Source: Desulfotignum sp. (GTDB lineage Bacteria > Desulfobacterota > Desulfobacteria > Desulfobacterales > Desulfobacteraceae). From it: 49,842 bases of DNA. The stretch is taken from NCBI GenBank assembly GCA_018399285.1, contig JAGYOW010000022.1, positions 1-49,842 on the forward strand, in the 5' to 3' direction. The notes under the pieces were generated by a model. It made no database searches. It worked only from the letters and a program-made list of their open reading frames with translations, and was not told the DNA's origin. Of this stretch, positions 1-7,673 are shown piece by piece; position 1 is the first letter of the stretch, and the number at the start of each line of letters is the position of its first letter. A program made the position numbers and the translations under genes.

Positions 1-9
1 GAAAAATAA

Positions 10-1188
10 ATGAGTATTGTAAGCAATGATTATCTGGATCAAATCCATCAGGACGCATTGCGGGTTTTGGAAGAAACAGGCATACGGTGCAGCTCTCCCG
101 AAGTCAGACAGATTCTGGAAGACACGGGCCTGGCTGCCTATGATGACACCACTGAACATCTTCATGTGCTGACCCCTTTGGTGGAGCAGGCCCTTGCCGA
201 CACGCCCAAACGGGACCAGTACTGGATCAGGGAAAATGCCTTTGGTGTGGGGGGAACGGCCCCCTTTGTACATGATGACACCAGCGGCGAATTGATCCAA
301 CCGACATTTGATCATGTCGCCCAGATCGCCCGCATCGTGGATCAGGCGGATGTGGTGGATTTCATGGCCAGAGGGGTATTGATCCCCAAGCAGGAAGTCA
401 AGGTCATGGAAACCATTATTGAAAACTGCAGCAAACCCGTTTATGCCGCTGCCGTCACGGAAGCAGGCATAGAAAAGGCCCGGCAGATTCATGAAACCCG
501 GGGGGGATTCACCATCCAGTTTTCCATTATCAACAGTCCCCTGAATATCATTGACAGCATGATTCCGCCGTTTTTGTCCTGTGTGAAAAAAGGCATTCCC
601 ATTTATGTATCCACCATGCCCATGGCCGGGCTTTCAGCCCCCTATTCCATGTCCGGACTGATCACGTTGACCCATGCCGAAGCCCTGTTCGGCATTACCC
701 TGGCCCAGGTGCTCAATCCCGGCATTATGGTCGTGCATGCCGGCCTGCCGTCCATTGCCAGCATCAAGGACAATTACGCGGTCAACCTGGGGTTGATCTC
801 CTTTAACATTGCCAACCTCATCATGGAAAAGGTGAATCAGCGATTGAATCTGCCTTCCATCCAGACCGCCTGCACCACCAGCCAGGCCCATCCCAATGAG
901 ATTGCTGAAAAAGAAGCGGTCAATGGATATGGGCTCATGAAAAAATACGGGTTTCACCAGATGCGTCACAGTTTCGGGTTTTTAAAAGAGCTGGTATCTT
1001 TTTCCATGGCCAAGCTTGAACGGCATATTGACCTGTGCCGTGAAACCACGGCGGATCAGGCCCCGGAATATCAGGTGGACGACTATGACCCGGAAGGGGT
1101 AGAGGTGATCATGCGCAACGGCAGCCAGGCCAATTACATGCGGGAAAATCACACGGTCAGGAATACCGGAAAAGTCTTTCTGGCATGA
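10..1188 (+). CDS. MttB-family (trimethylamine methyltransferase-like) corrinoid methyltransferase, non-pyrrolysine
   Basis: This 392-residue protein resembles the MttB superfamily, whose members move a methyl group from a quaternary or tertiary amine to a corrinoid protein. The resemblance rests on the overall TIM-barrel-like pattern, including segments such as GGFTIQFSIINSPLN and STMPMAGLSAPYS in the middle and a C-terminal part ending RNTGKVFLA. There is no in-frame amber codon, so it lacks the pyrrolysine of true MttB, and it is about 100 residues shorter than that enzyme. Pyrrolysine-free members act on glycine betaine, carnitine or proline betaine; the substrate here cannot be read from the sequence. 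The ATG at 10 is the only good start in the window; a start further upstream would lie outside. No corrinoid protein or activase is visible downstream. Confidence 0.8.
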   Translation: MSIVSNDYLDQIHQDALRVLEETGIRCSSPEVRQILEDTGLAAYDDTTEHLHVLTPLVEQALADTPKRDQYWIRENAFGVGGTAPFVHDDTSGELIQPTFDHVAQIARIVDQADVVDFMARGVLIPKQEVKVMETIIENCSKPVYAAAVTEAGIEKARQIHETRGGFTIQFSIINSPLNIIDSMIPPFLSCVKKGIPIYVSTMPMAGLSAPYSMSGLITLTHAEALFGITLAQVLNPGIMVVHAGLPSIASIKDNYAVNLGLISFNIANLIMEKVNQRLNLPSIQTACTTSQAHPNEIAEKEAVNGYGLMKKYGFHQMRHSFGFLKELVSFSMAKLERHIDLCRETTADQAPEYQVDDYDPEGVEVIMRNGSQANYMRENHTVRNTGKVFLA

Positions 1189-1336
1189 TGTCGAAAAAAA
1201 TTTTCCTTGACAAGGGTTTTTCATTATGAGATGTTTTCTGTATGAAATATTCTTGTGGGCAAGTTTTTATGCCGTTTCTTTCGCTGTCTGCGAAAGAGCT
1301 TGTTAACAGATGTTAACTTCAAATGAGGAGGCACCA

Positions 1337-1582
1337 ATGGAGAAATCCACCCCAGTCATTCAATCAAACCAAAATACAAACATGGATGACCCCCAGGTTT
1401 TGGCTCATTTCGCTATCGTTTCTTTCGCCGTTTTTGGCTTGGTGTTCAATCTTTTCAGTCAATTGTGGGACAGTGCTAAACAACTCGGATCCGTTCCCGG
1501 CCGTCTGGCTGCCGGGTTGAAGCAGAAAATATCTGATATGGATTTCAGCAGTATATGGCAGCAGCGCGAATCTAACAGCTGA
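1337..1582 (+). CDS. Small single-pass membrane protein of unknown function
   Basis: An 81-residue protein that I do not recognise. The start at 1337 is chosen because a strong ribosome site (GAGGAGG) lies just upstream; an in-frame ATG at 1310 has none. Residues about 20-44 form one hydrophobic segment (FAIVSFAVFGLVFNLF), followed by an amphipathic, Lys/Arg-containing tail. It is separated from the methyltransferase gene by about 150 bases and may have its own promoter. The clean start signal argues that it is real although no family is evident. Confidence 0.55.
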   Translation: MEKSTPVIQSNQNTNMDDPQVLAHFAIVSFAVFGLVFNLFSQLWDSAKQLGSVPGRLAAGLKQKISDMDFSSIWQQRESNS

Positions 1583-1591
1583 TCACTCTCT

Positions 1592-1623
1592 TGATCTCTT
1601 GAATTTCTGATCTCTTGAATTTC
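1592..1623. repeat. Tandem 16-bp duplication
   Basis: The unit TGATCTCTTGAATTTC occurs twice head to tail, followed by a partial, diverged third copy. It lies just after the small membrane protein gene and at the edge of the damaged block that follows, and could be a replication-slippage product. Confidence 0.7.
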
Positions 1624-1640
1624 TAACTTCTGATCTTCAA

Positions 1641-2640
1641 TCACTTCGGCGGCCGGATTCCGGCGGCCACCAGGCCCGGCAGGCTGAACCGGGAAATATG
1701 GCTCACCTGCACGGGACGGCCGGAAATAATGGCGTCTGCCGCGGCAATGCCGCTCTGGACGGCCGCATGAATGCCTTCCCCCATGTCCAGGGTGGACAGG
1801 CCGGCGGCATCGCCGATGACAAACATATTGTCCGGCATGCCGTTTTCCAAACCTTTCCGGTGATAAGGTGCATGCCGCAGATAATAGGTATGCCTGATTC
1901 TTCCAGGGATTGGTCCAGAAAGCCTTTATCCATCAGGCAGGCCACAAATGTGCGCCAGTGGTCATGATGGTGGTTTTCCAGCGGTCTCAGACGATACTGT
2001 TTGCGCCGATGCCGATGTTGATCCACCCCTTTTTTGGGCGAATACGTACGTATCAGGCCGGGCCTTTTCCAGATATACCAGATATGGCCTCCCGGACCGA
2101 TGAGGCCCTGAAACTCTTTTCCACGGCGGCGATGCGGGCGGTTTCCGGACACGCGGACTGGCACGAAAAGCTCCATAAGGTGCGCCCTTTCAGGCAATCA
2201 GGTGCCGCCGGCCCGACTTCCATTCCAGCGTCAGGCAGTCATCATTGAAGAGCATGCCGGACCGGATTCTTTGAATTTTTTCACGGCATGAATTGTTGCA
2301 CAGGTACCCCGGCCTTCTGGAGCAGCCAGTCGCGACCAGAACTCGTACGCCGGATTTTTATACTAAGCGTTCACTGGGTAAAGGAGCCTACAAACGGGTG
2401 AAGTGAATCGATAAGGAGCCGGGTCAAGGCGTGTGGCGGATAGAGTATCAGGGTCGTATCCCAGGTCATCAAACACGGGTGAGATCATCCGAAGCACGGT
2501 TTCCCGGGAAACCTTTCTGTTTTGTCAGGATCCACGGCATCATTCCGTTTTTGAGACGGGCCACTGCGACGGATCCGACCAGATCCGCCGCCCACAATAA
2601 TGCATCACCGCCTGAATAACGGTCTGCCTCACGAGATCCG
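1641..2640 (-). pseudogene. Geranylgeranyl-reductase/FixC-family FAD-dependent oxidoreductase, frameshifted
   Basis: Fragments in all three minus-strand frames add up to one flavoprotein of about 320 residues. Near 2600 an FAD-binding Gly-rich turn (IVGGGS) and a segment like ARLKNG can be read. Around 1996-2040 the frame gives PKKGWINIGIGANSIV, a hallmark of geranylgeranyl reductase-like proteins. The last 69 codons are open and read NMFVIGDAAGLSTLDMGEGI, the second FAD contact region. Frame changes and stops separate these pieces. It lies immediately downstream of a broken CFA-synthase-family gene in the same direction, so the two were probably one operon acting on membrane lipids. Family members reduce C=C bonds or pass electrons; which applies here is inference. 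The breaks may be sequence errors. Confidence 0.7.
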
Positions 2641-2644
2641 GCGG

Positions 2645-3780
2645 TCCGGTTTCCCAGCCGGCCGGGCCAGGTCAGCACCATCTGCTGGCTGCATGGAACG
2701 GAGCTACCGGAACCTTTGGCAGAACTGAGCAGGTAATATTCCATCAACCGGTCTCATACCGGTCTTTTAGGCTGAAACGAAACCGCCGCCAAGAAGTTGT
2801 CTCATACCAGGCCATCAGGGGTTTGTCGCCAATCTTCACTGAGCTGCGTAGTCTTCAGGACAAGCAGCCCTTCCATGACTGCCAGCTCGGAAATGGACGG
2901 CCAGCACGGAATTGGGCGTCTTATTTGGCGTCCAGGGATTGCAGATCCGGGTGGTGAAATATTCCGCGCCAATCTGCATTATGCACAGGCACGATCAATC
3001 TTTTAAAAGCAGGTTGCCAGGTCAGTTCCATATCGGTCGGTAGTTTTCAAATCCACGCCCGCTCCATCAGGCCGATGGATTGGGGATACGATCCTAGTCT
3101 GCCGCATTGCGACCGTCATCCAGCTGGCAGGATATCCCTGGGCAGATCTTTACGATATTCCCACGTACAGATTTTGCTGTTTTTGATACGATAGATCAAG
3201 TCACGATCTGATATTTTTCAGCTTTTTTGCTACGGGCAAATCGCCGAACCCGCGCAGGTTCGGACATTCATTCCCGGCGCCAGTGCCAGTTTCCGGCAGA
3301 TCATCTCGGTTTTGGCCTCCTGGAGCTCAATCCAGGTTCAGGCATCTTTCCAGTACCCGCAGGTATACTGCATCATTTGTCCAGCATCTTTTGATACAGG
3401 TCATTTGCCGATATCTGTAATGCTGTTTACCAAATAAACTTCACGCTTAATAGATGCAAATTGAAAAAATTTTGCCATCAGAACATTCAGGCGTAGTCGG
3501 TCCTGTTTGATCTGTTTGAGAAAGATTGGCGAAGCACTTTTTCAATGAACTGATCTGGGTGCCCAGACATTTCCCACCAGCCATCCATATAGGACTCACC
3601 CAGACCCAAAGCCGGGATGCCGTCACCCACGTTGGAAAAATTAGTCATTTTGATCGGATATCTGGCCGGTCCCCATTCACTCGGATCGGCATGATTCATC
3701 ATCTCTGCAAATAATTCTCTAGCCTGTCCCAACTTCTTTGTAATTTCCACTCCATGTAATTCCTTGTCTGGTTTGCGCAA
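2645..3780 (-). pseudogene. Cyclopropane-fatty-acyl-phospholipid synthase family methyltransferase, frameshifted
   Basis: The family uses SAM to methylate or cyclopropanate an unsaturated acyl chain of a membrane phospholipid. The N-terminal piece (3780-3487) contains GLGESYMDGWWE, diagnostic of the CFA synthase N-domain. Further on, in shifted frames, DIGNDLYQKMLDK, MQYTCGYWKDA, ICRKLALAPGM, an IVSIGLMER-like segment, and finally YYLLSSAKG near 2730 match the catalytic domain in order. The total length, about 1.1 kb, fits the usual 380-400 residues, so nothing large is missing; many short indels have broken it. The true start is uncertain within about 3720-3780. The downstream flavoprotein gene suggests the pair could make a methyl-branched rather than a cyclopropane acid. 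Confidence 0.8.
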
Positions 3781-3966
3781 AGAAGCATGTAGCTGCTGGC
3801 AGAATCAGCCGGATTTTCAAACAGTTTCTTTGAAAAAAATCAAATCTCTGCTGGCCAGATCACTCACTCGAAACTAAGGACTCGATCCCGGACCGGCCGG
3901 CGACTTCGGGGGCATGTCCGCGTGGATGAACAGCGGGGGGAATGTGATCTAATAGGTAGGTTTGAG

Positions 3967-3998
3967 GGACGCAGGAACCTGAAAGTGTTCCTGCGTCC
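3967..3998. terminator. Perfect 12-bp hairpin after the membrane-protein gene
   Basis: GGACGCAGGAAC pairs perfectly with GTTCCTGCGTCC across an 8-base loop. It begins 9 bases after the minus-strand stop codon of the peroxiredoxin operon. A T-tract is absent on the minus-strand exit side, so it is not a textbook intrinsic terminator; it may stabilise the 3' end. Confidence 0.5.
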
Positions 3999-4007
3999 GT
4001 TTCAGTG

Positions 4008-5198
4008 TCAACTGGATGATCGGCCGAAATGCTTGCGGTTCAGGATCGCCACCAGCCGCATGGTGACCAGTTGAATGATCACGGCGGCAATGGAGATGAC
4101 CCAGTAGACGGCTGAAAATTTTTCCAGCAGTCCGGCATCCACCACGCCCCGGTTGAGCCAGAAGTGAATCATCACGGCCAGAGCCACGCCCGGGCAGACC
4201 AGGGCATAAGACCCCACAGAGGTCTCCTGTCCGGAAATAAACCGGGCCGGGTATCCCAGCCGTGTCAGAACCACAGCGGTCAGCAGGGCAAACAGCAGCT
4301 GGGCCGACAGGTACTGGGACAACATCATCAACCGGTCGGCGCCGGTGCCGTCCAGGGCAAAATGAGCGTCCAACCCATGGTTCTGGCGCAGCGACAGAAT
4401 GCCGATGATGGTCAGAAGCGGGATAAAGACCGACAGGGTCGGAGCGGTTTCAATATCAGCTCCGTTTTCAATCAGGGAACGTATTCCCAGAATCAGGGCA
4501 ATGGCGGCAATCAATACTGCGGCAATCAGAAAGAACGTGGACAGGATCAGTCCGATGCCGGCAACGGTCGGCGTGGCAGACAATCCGGCCGGTGCGGCCA
4601 GGCCGACACCGATCATGGCCAAAGCAAATGCCGGCAATGCCTGGGCAAACGAGTTGTTGACGGCACAATTGAATCCCCCGGAAGTCAGAATCCTGCCGAA
4701 AAAGGCCCCCAGCATTCTTAAGGCCAGTACGCCGATGGCAAGAAATACGAGGACCGCCAGGGGAAACAGATATTCCACCACGCCCCACAACCCCGGCACA
4801 AACACCATTCCCAGAATAAAGCAGACATTGACGGTCATGGCCAGAGCCAGGGGCATTGCCATCAGCTGGGTTTCGGCGTTAGTGGCCCGAAGCTTTAAAT
4901 ACGATTCCGTGTGTTTCCACGCACGGAATCTGATGATATTCCACCACAGATATTTAATGTTGAGAAAAGCGTAAAATGCGATTCCCAGCACTGCGGCAAT
5001 GATCATGATCCGTATCAGGATACCGCCGGCCGCAAAAGCGGCCGTGATATCTGAAAATACCGGAACGGAGCGGGCCGGATGCTCAGTCCAGTGCATGAGC
5101 CACATGAAAAACGTCACGGTCAGCCCCCCTGATCCCAAAGAGGTCAGAAAATACAGCGGGGAATAGGTATCCGAAGGTTTGACAGGGCTGGAAGTCAT
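4008..5198 (-). CDS. Multi-pass membrane protein, TDT/SLAC1-like, partner of Sec-peroxiredoxin
   Basis: A 396-residue protein with about ten hydrophobic segments spread over its whole length. The first one (YFLTSLGSGGLTVTFFMW) resembles the start of tellurite-resistance/dicarboxylate (TDT, SLAC1-like) channels. The ATG at 5198 is preferred because it follows the stop codon of the peroxiredoxin gene by one base; a TTG at 5207 is the alternative. The tight spacing implies translational coupling and a joint function, perhaps movement of a small anion or sulfur species linked to peroxide or thiol chemistry, but that is inference. From memory it may belong to the family annotated as TsoY, which is recorded in selenoprotein contexts; I cannot verify this. 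The stop codon is UGA. Confidence 0.75.
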   Translation of the reverse strand: MTSSPVKPSDTYSPLYFLTSLGSGGLTVTFFMWLMHWTEHPARSVPVFSDITAAFAAGGILIRIMIIAAVLGIAFYAFLNIKYLWWNIIRFRAWKHTESYLKLRATNAETQLMAMPLALAMTVNVCFILGMVFVPGLWGVVEYLFPLAVLVFLAIGVLALRMLGAFFGRILTSGGFNCAVNNSFAQALPAFALAMIGVGLAAPAGLSATPTVAGIGLILSTFFLIAAVLIAAIALILGIRSLIENGADIETAPTLSVFIPLLTIIGILSLRQNHGLDAHFALDGTGADRLMMLSQYLSAQLLFALLTAVVLTRLGYPARFISGQETSVGSYALVCPGVALAVMIHFWLNRGVVDAGLLEKFSAVYWVISIAAVIIQLVTMRLVAILNRKHFGRSSS

Positions 5199-5199
5199 G

Positions 5200-5919
5200 T
5201 TAGTCAAACGCTTTGTCTACCGTCCACACTTTCCAGACATTGCCCACCAGGTCGGGTCCGGGTTCCAGAACGGTTTTGCCCGGTTTCCACCCGGACGGGG
5301 TCGCCTTGGTGCCTTTGCCTTCCCGGACCAGCTGGAATGCCTGAATCTGGCGCAGGGTTTCGGGAATGTTACGTCCCACGGGCGGGGCCACCATTTCATA
5401 AGCCTGGACAACACCGTCCGGATCGATCAAAAACCGGCCCCGGATGTCCACGCCTTCTTCTTGGTCATACACCCCGTAGATTCTGCCGATACTGCCGCCG
5501 CCATCCGACAGCATGGGAAACGGCACGGTTTTGGCGGTGACCATTTTGGACAGTTCCTTGTCCACCCACATTTTGTGGACAAACATGCTGTCCACACTCA
5601 CGGACAGCACCTGGACACCTAATTTTTCGAATTCTGCATTTTTCTCGGCGACCGCCGAGATTTCCGTGGCTCAGACAAAGGTGAAATCACCGGGATAAAA
5701 GCACAGGACCACCCATTTTCCCAGATAATCCGACAGTTGAATGGTTGTGAAGTCATTGTTGAAATAGGCGGGTGCAGCAAAATCCGGTGCTTTCTGTCCG
5801 ATCTGAATCATGGCGTATTCCTTTTTTTCTGTAACGGTTTCAGGTTGGGTGGTTTCTTCAGGCGGTTTCTGAACTTTGGCTGAAGGACGTTTGCATCCCA
5901 CAGCAGGTTTTTCTGCCAT
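5200..5919 (-). CDS. Selenocysteine-containing peroxiredoxin (AhpC/Prx family), UGA at 5671-5673 read as Sec
   Basis: Peroxiredoxins reduce peroxides through a peroxidatic Cys in FTFVCPTEI. Here the minus-strand frame reads FYPGDFTFV, then UGA (5673-5671), then [14 protein letters not shown] and onward without a break to a TAA at 5200. The UGA sits exactly at the catalytic residue, so the 239-residue product has Sec at position 83. An SECIS-like hairpin follows (5643-5660). An N-terminal tail of about 36 residues, rich in Lys, Pro, Glu and Thr and with one Cys, precedes the Prx fold ([14 protein letters not shown]). The C-terminal motif that usually carries the resolving Cys (VCPAxWKPG) reads TPSGWKPG, so that Cys is missing. 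The start is fixed by AAGGAGG. The gene has its own sigma70-type promoter and is coupled to the membrane protein downstream. Confidence 0.9.
5643..5660 (-). promoter_or_regulatory. SECIS-like hairpin downstream of the Sec codon
   Basis: On the mRNA, a perfect 7-bp stem (UCUCGGC/GCCGAGA) closes a GGUC tetraloop. The loop begins 18 nucleotides after the UGA, within the spacing known for bacterial SelB-binding SECIS elements. The loop carries the G and U that are important in the E. coli fdhF element. No structure calculation was run. Confidence 0.75.
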
Positions 5920-5957
5920 ATGTACCTCCTTGCTTGATTGTTGTTCATGTCAAAATC

Positions 5958-5987
5958 AAGATAGGATAAACTCCTATTTTTTGTCAA
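5958..5987 (-). promoter_or_regulatory. Sigma70-type promoter of the Sec-peroxiredoxin operon with embedded palindrome
   Basis: On the minus strand TTGACA (5987-5982), an 18-base spacer and TATCTT (5963-5958) form a good vegetative promoter about 40 bases before the start codon. The spacer contains ATAGGA-N5-TCCTAT (5961-5977), a perfect inverted repeat that overlaps the -10 side. A dimeric regulator bound there would block RNA polymerase, suggesting redox- or metal-responsive repression; the regulator is unknown. Confidence 0.6.
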
Positions 5988-6043
5988 TTGAAAACGGGCA
6001 ATTTCAGAAAATTGATTGCTTCAAATGGCGGGGAATACAAAAA

Positions 6044-7519
6044 TTATGGCGTCAGACGATCTGTTTCAGGTTCCCATCCACCGCCGAATGCTTTGTAAAC
6101 AGCCACCAGCCCGACAGCGGACTGACCCATGGACTGGGCCAGCTGGTCCTGGAAAGATGCGAGCTGGCGCTGCATGTCCAGGACATTCTGAAAATTGACA
6201 AGACCTGTGATATACAGGGACTGGGACAGTTCCACCGACTTTTGGGTGGACGCGACGGCCTGATTCAGTGCGGTCAGTGTGTCGCCTTCATTGATATAGG
6301 CGGCCAAAGCGTCTTCGCACTCCCGGAACGCCGTGAGCACGGTTTGTTCATACCGGGCCAGGGCGGCCCTTGTGGCAGCTTGTTCCATCTGAACCCGGCT
6401 TTTGGTCAACCCGCCGGTGAAGACCGGCCAGGTGAAAGAAGGTCCGATGCTGTGTTTTTGCGCGGCAGACGAAAAGAACTCCCCGGAATCCGTGGACACC
6501 AGGGAAAACATGCCGTCCAGGGTCAAAGCCGGGTAGAAATCCGCGTTGGCCACGCCGATTCTGGCAGTCTGAGCTGCCAGAAGGCGTTCGGCGGCCCGGA
6601 TATCCGGGCGGTTGCGCACCAGTTCCGCCGGCAGCATTTCAGGCAGCGCAGATGCCATGGGAATCCATTTCGGGGTGAATAACGGGTTGAGTTCGCCGGG
6701 CAGGCGCCCGGTCAGCAGGCTGAGCGCATTCAAGGCTTCGGTCTGCTGGGTTTTAAGGGCCGGCAGCCGGGCCCTTGTGGATGCCAGGTTCATTTTAGCC
6801 TGGTGCACATCCAGCTCACCGGTCAATCCGGCATCGAACCGGTCCTGAACCAGTTCCAGGGTTTCTTCCTGAAGGGTCACGTTTTTCTGGGCAAATTCAT
6901 GCCGCTGCTGGGCCGTGCGCAGCCGGATATATTCGGATGCGGCCTGGGCCTGGAGCAGTACCATGAGATTGCGGCGGTCTTGGATGGACGCGTCCCACTC
7001 CCCCCGGGCCGCTTCCATGCTCCGGCGGATTTTGTGCCACACATCGATTTCCCAGGACATGACTAAACCGGCCTGGTACATCCAGGTGGGATTCCCGGCA
7101 ATGGACTGGTTGCCGGGGTTGCGGACCCGTTCGGATTCCCGTTCCCGGCTGATGCCGCCCCGGGCGTTGATCATGGGCATCAGTCCGGACCGGGCCATGC
7201 CATAGGCGGCGGCATAGCTGTCCAGCCGGGCCGTTGCCGCGGCCAGATCCCGGTTCTGTTCTTTCACATCCGCCACCAGCCGGGTCAGGTCCGGATCATC
7301 AAACACGCGCCACCATTCATCAACCAGGGCAGTGGGCTCGAACGAAGATAGATTGTCAGCCGTTTCCGTGATCTGCCAGGTTTCGGGCAACTGCGGTGAA
7401 GGTGACTGATATTCTGGTCCCACTGCCGTGTTGCAGCCTGCCAGAAGCACGGAGATGACGATCAGCCGGCAAAGAACGGAAAGGATTTTCTGTGGAAAAA
7501 AGATGGTGTGCTGTTTCAT
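6044..7519 (-). CDS. NodT-family RND efflux outer-membrane lipoprotein (TolC-like)
   Basis: A 491-residue outer-membrane efflux factor. The signal peptide ends in a lipobox, SVLLAGC, with the lipidated Cys at residue 29. The mature part starts with VGPEYQSPSPQLPETW, typical of the NodT/OprM group, and shows the two repeated outer-membrane-efflux-protein domains, with RPDIRAAERLLAAQTARIGV in the middle. The ATG at 7519 is chosen because it gives the normal signal peptide; a TTG at 7540 is possible. Such proteins dock to an RND pump and an adaptor, but neither gene is adjacent, so its partners must be encoded elsewhere. Confidence 0.88.
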   Translation of the reverse strand: MKQHTIFFPQKILSVLCRLIVISVLLAGCNTAVGPEYQSPSPQLPETWQITETADNLSSFEPTALVDEWWRVFDDPDLTRLVADVKEQNRDLAAATARLDSYAAAYGMARSGLMPMINARGGISRERESERVRNPGNQSIAGNPTWMYQAGLVMSWEIDVWHKIRRSMEAARGEWDASIQDRRNLMVLLQAQAASEYIRLRTAQQRHEFAQKNVTLQEETLELVQDRFDAGLTGELDVHQAKMNLASTRARLPALKTQQTEALNALSLLTGRLPGELNPLFTPKWIPMASALPEMLPAELVRNRPDIRAAERLLAAQTARIGVANADFYPALTLDGMFSLVSTDSGEFFSSAAQKHSIGPSFTWPVFTGGLTKSRVQMEQAATRAALARYEQTVLTAFRECEDALAAYINEGDTLTALNQAVASTQKSVELSQSLYITGLVNFQNVLDMQRQLASFQDQLAQSMGQSAVGLVAVYKAFGGGWEPETDRLTP

Positions 7520-7673
7520 CCAATACCCCGGTTTGATCAATGATTTGCGCGGTCATAAGTTTTTTTGCTCTCAGCTGCATATAGGACATGCAGTTTGTCT
7601 TTGTCAACTTAAAATACCAATTCATGTCCGGGTGTCTGTTTCAGGTCAAAACCTGACCGGCGGCGGACCGGGA

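Noticed and set aside
10-1188. Pyrrolysine codon in the MttB-family gene
   Set aside because: The reading frame has no in-frame amber codon, and the protein is colinear with non-Pyl members.
1641-3790. Insertion sequence or transposon causing the damaged gene block
   Set aside because: No transposase fragment, terminal inverted repeat or target-site duplication was seen at this block or at the other damaged blocks.
4008-4010. UGA stop of the TDT-like membrane protein as a C-terminal selenocysteine
   Set aside because: After UGA only one codon (His) precedes a second UGA, and the hairpin that follows has an ACTTTCAG-type loop unlike an SECIS loop. The neighbouring Sec gene makes the idea tempting but nothing in the sequence supports it.
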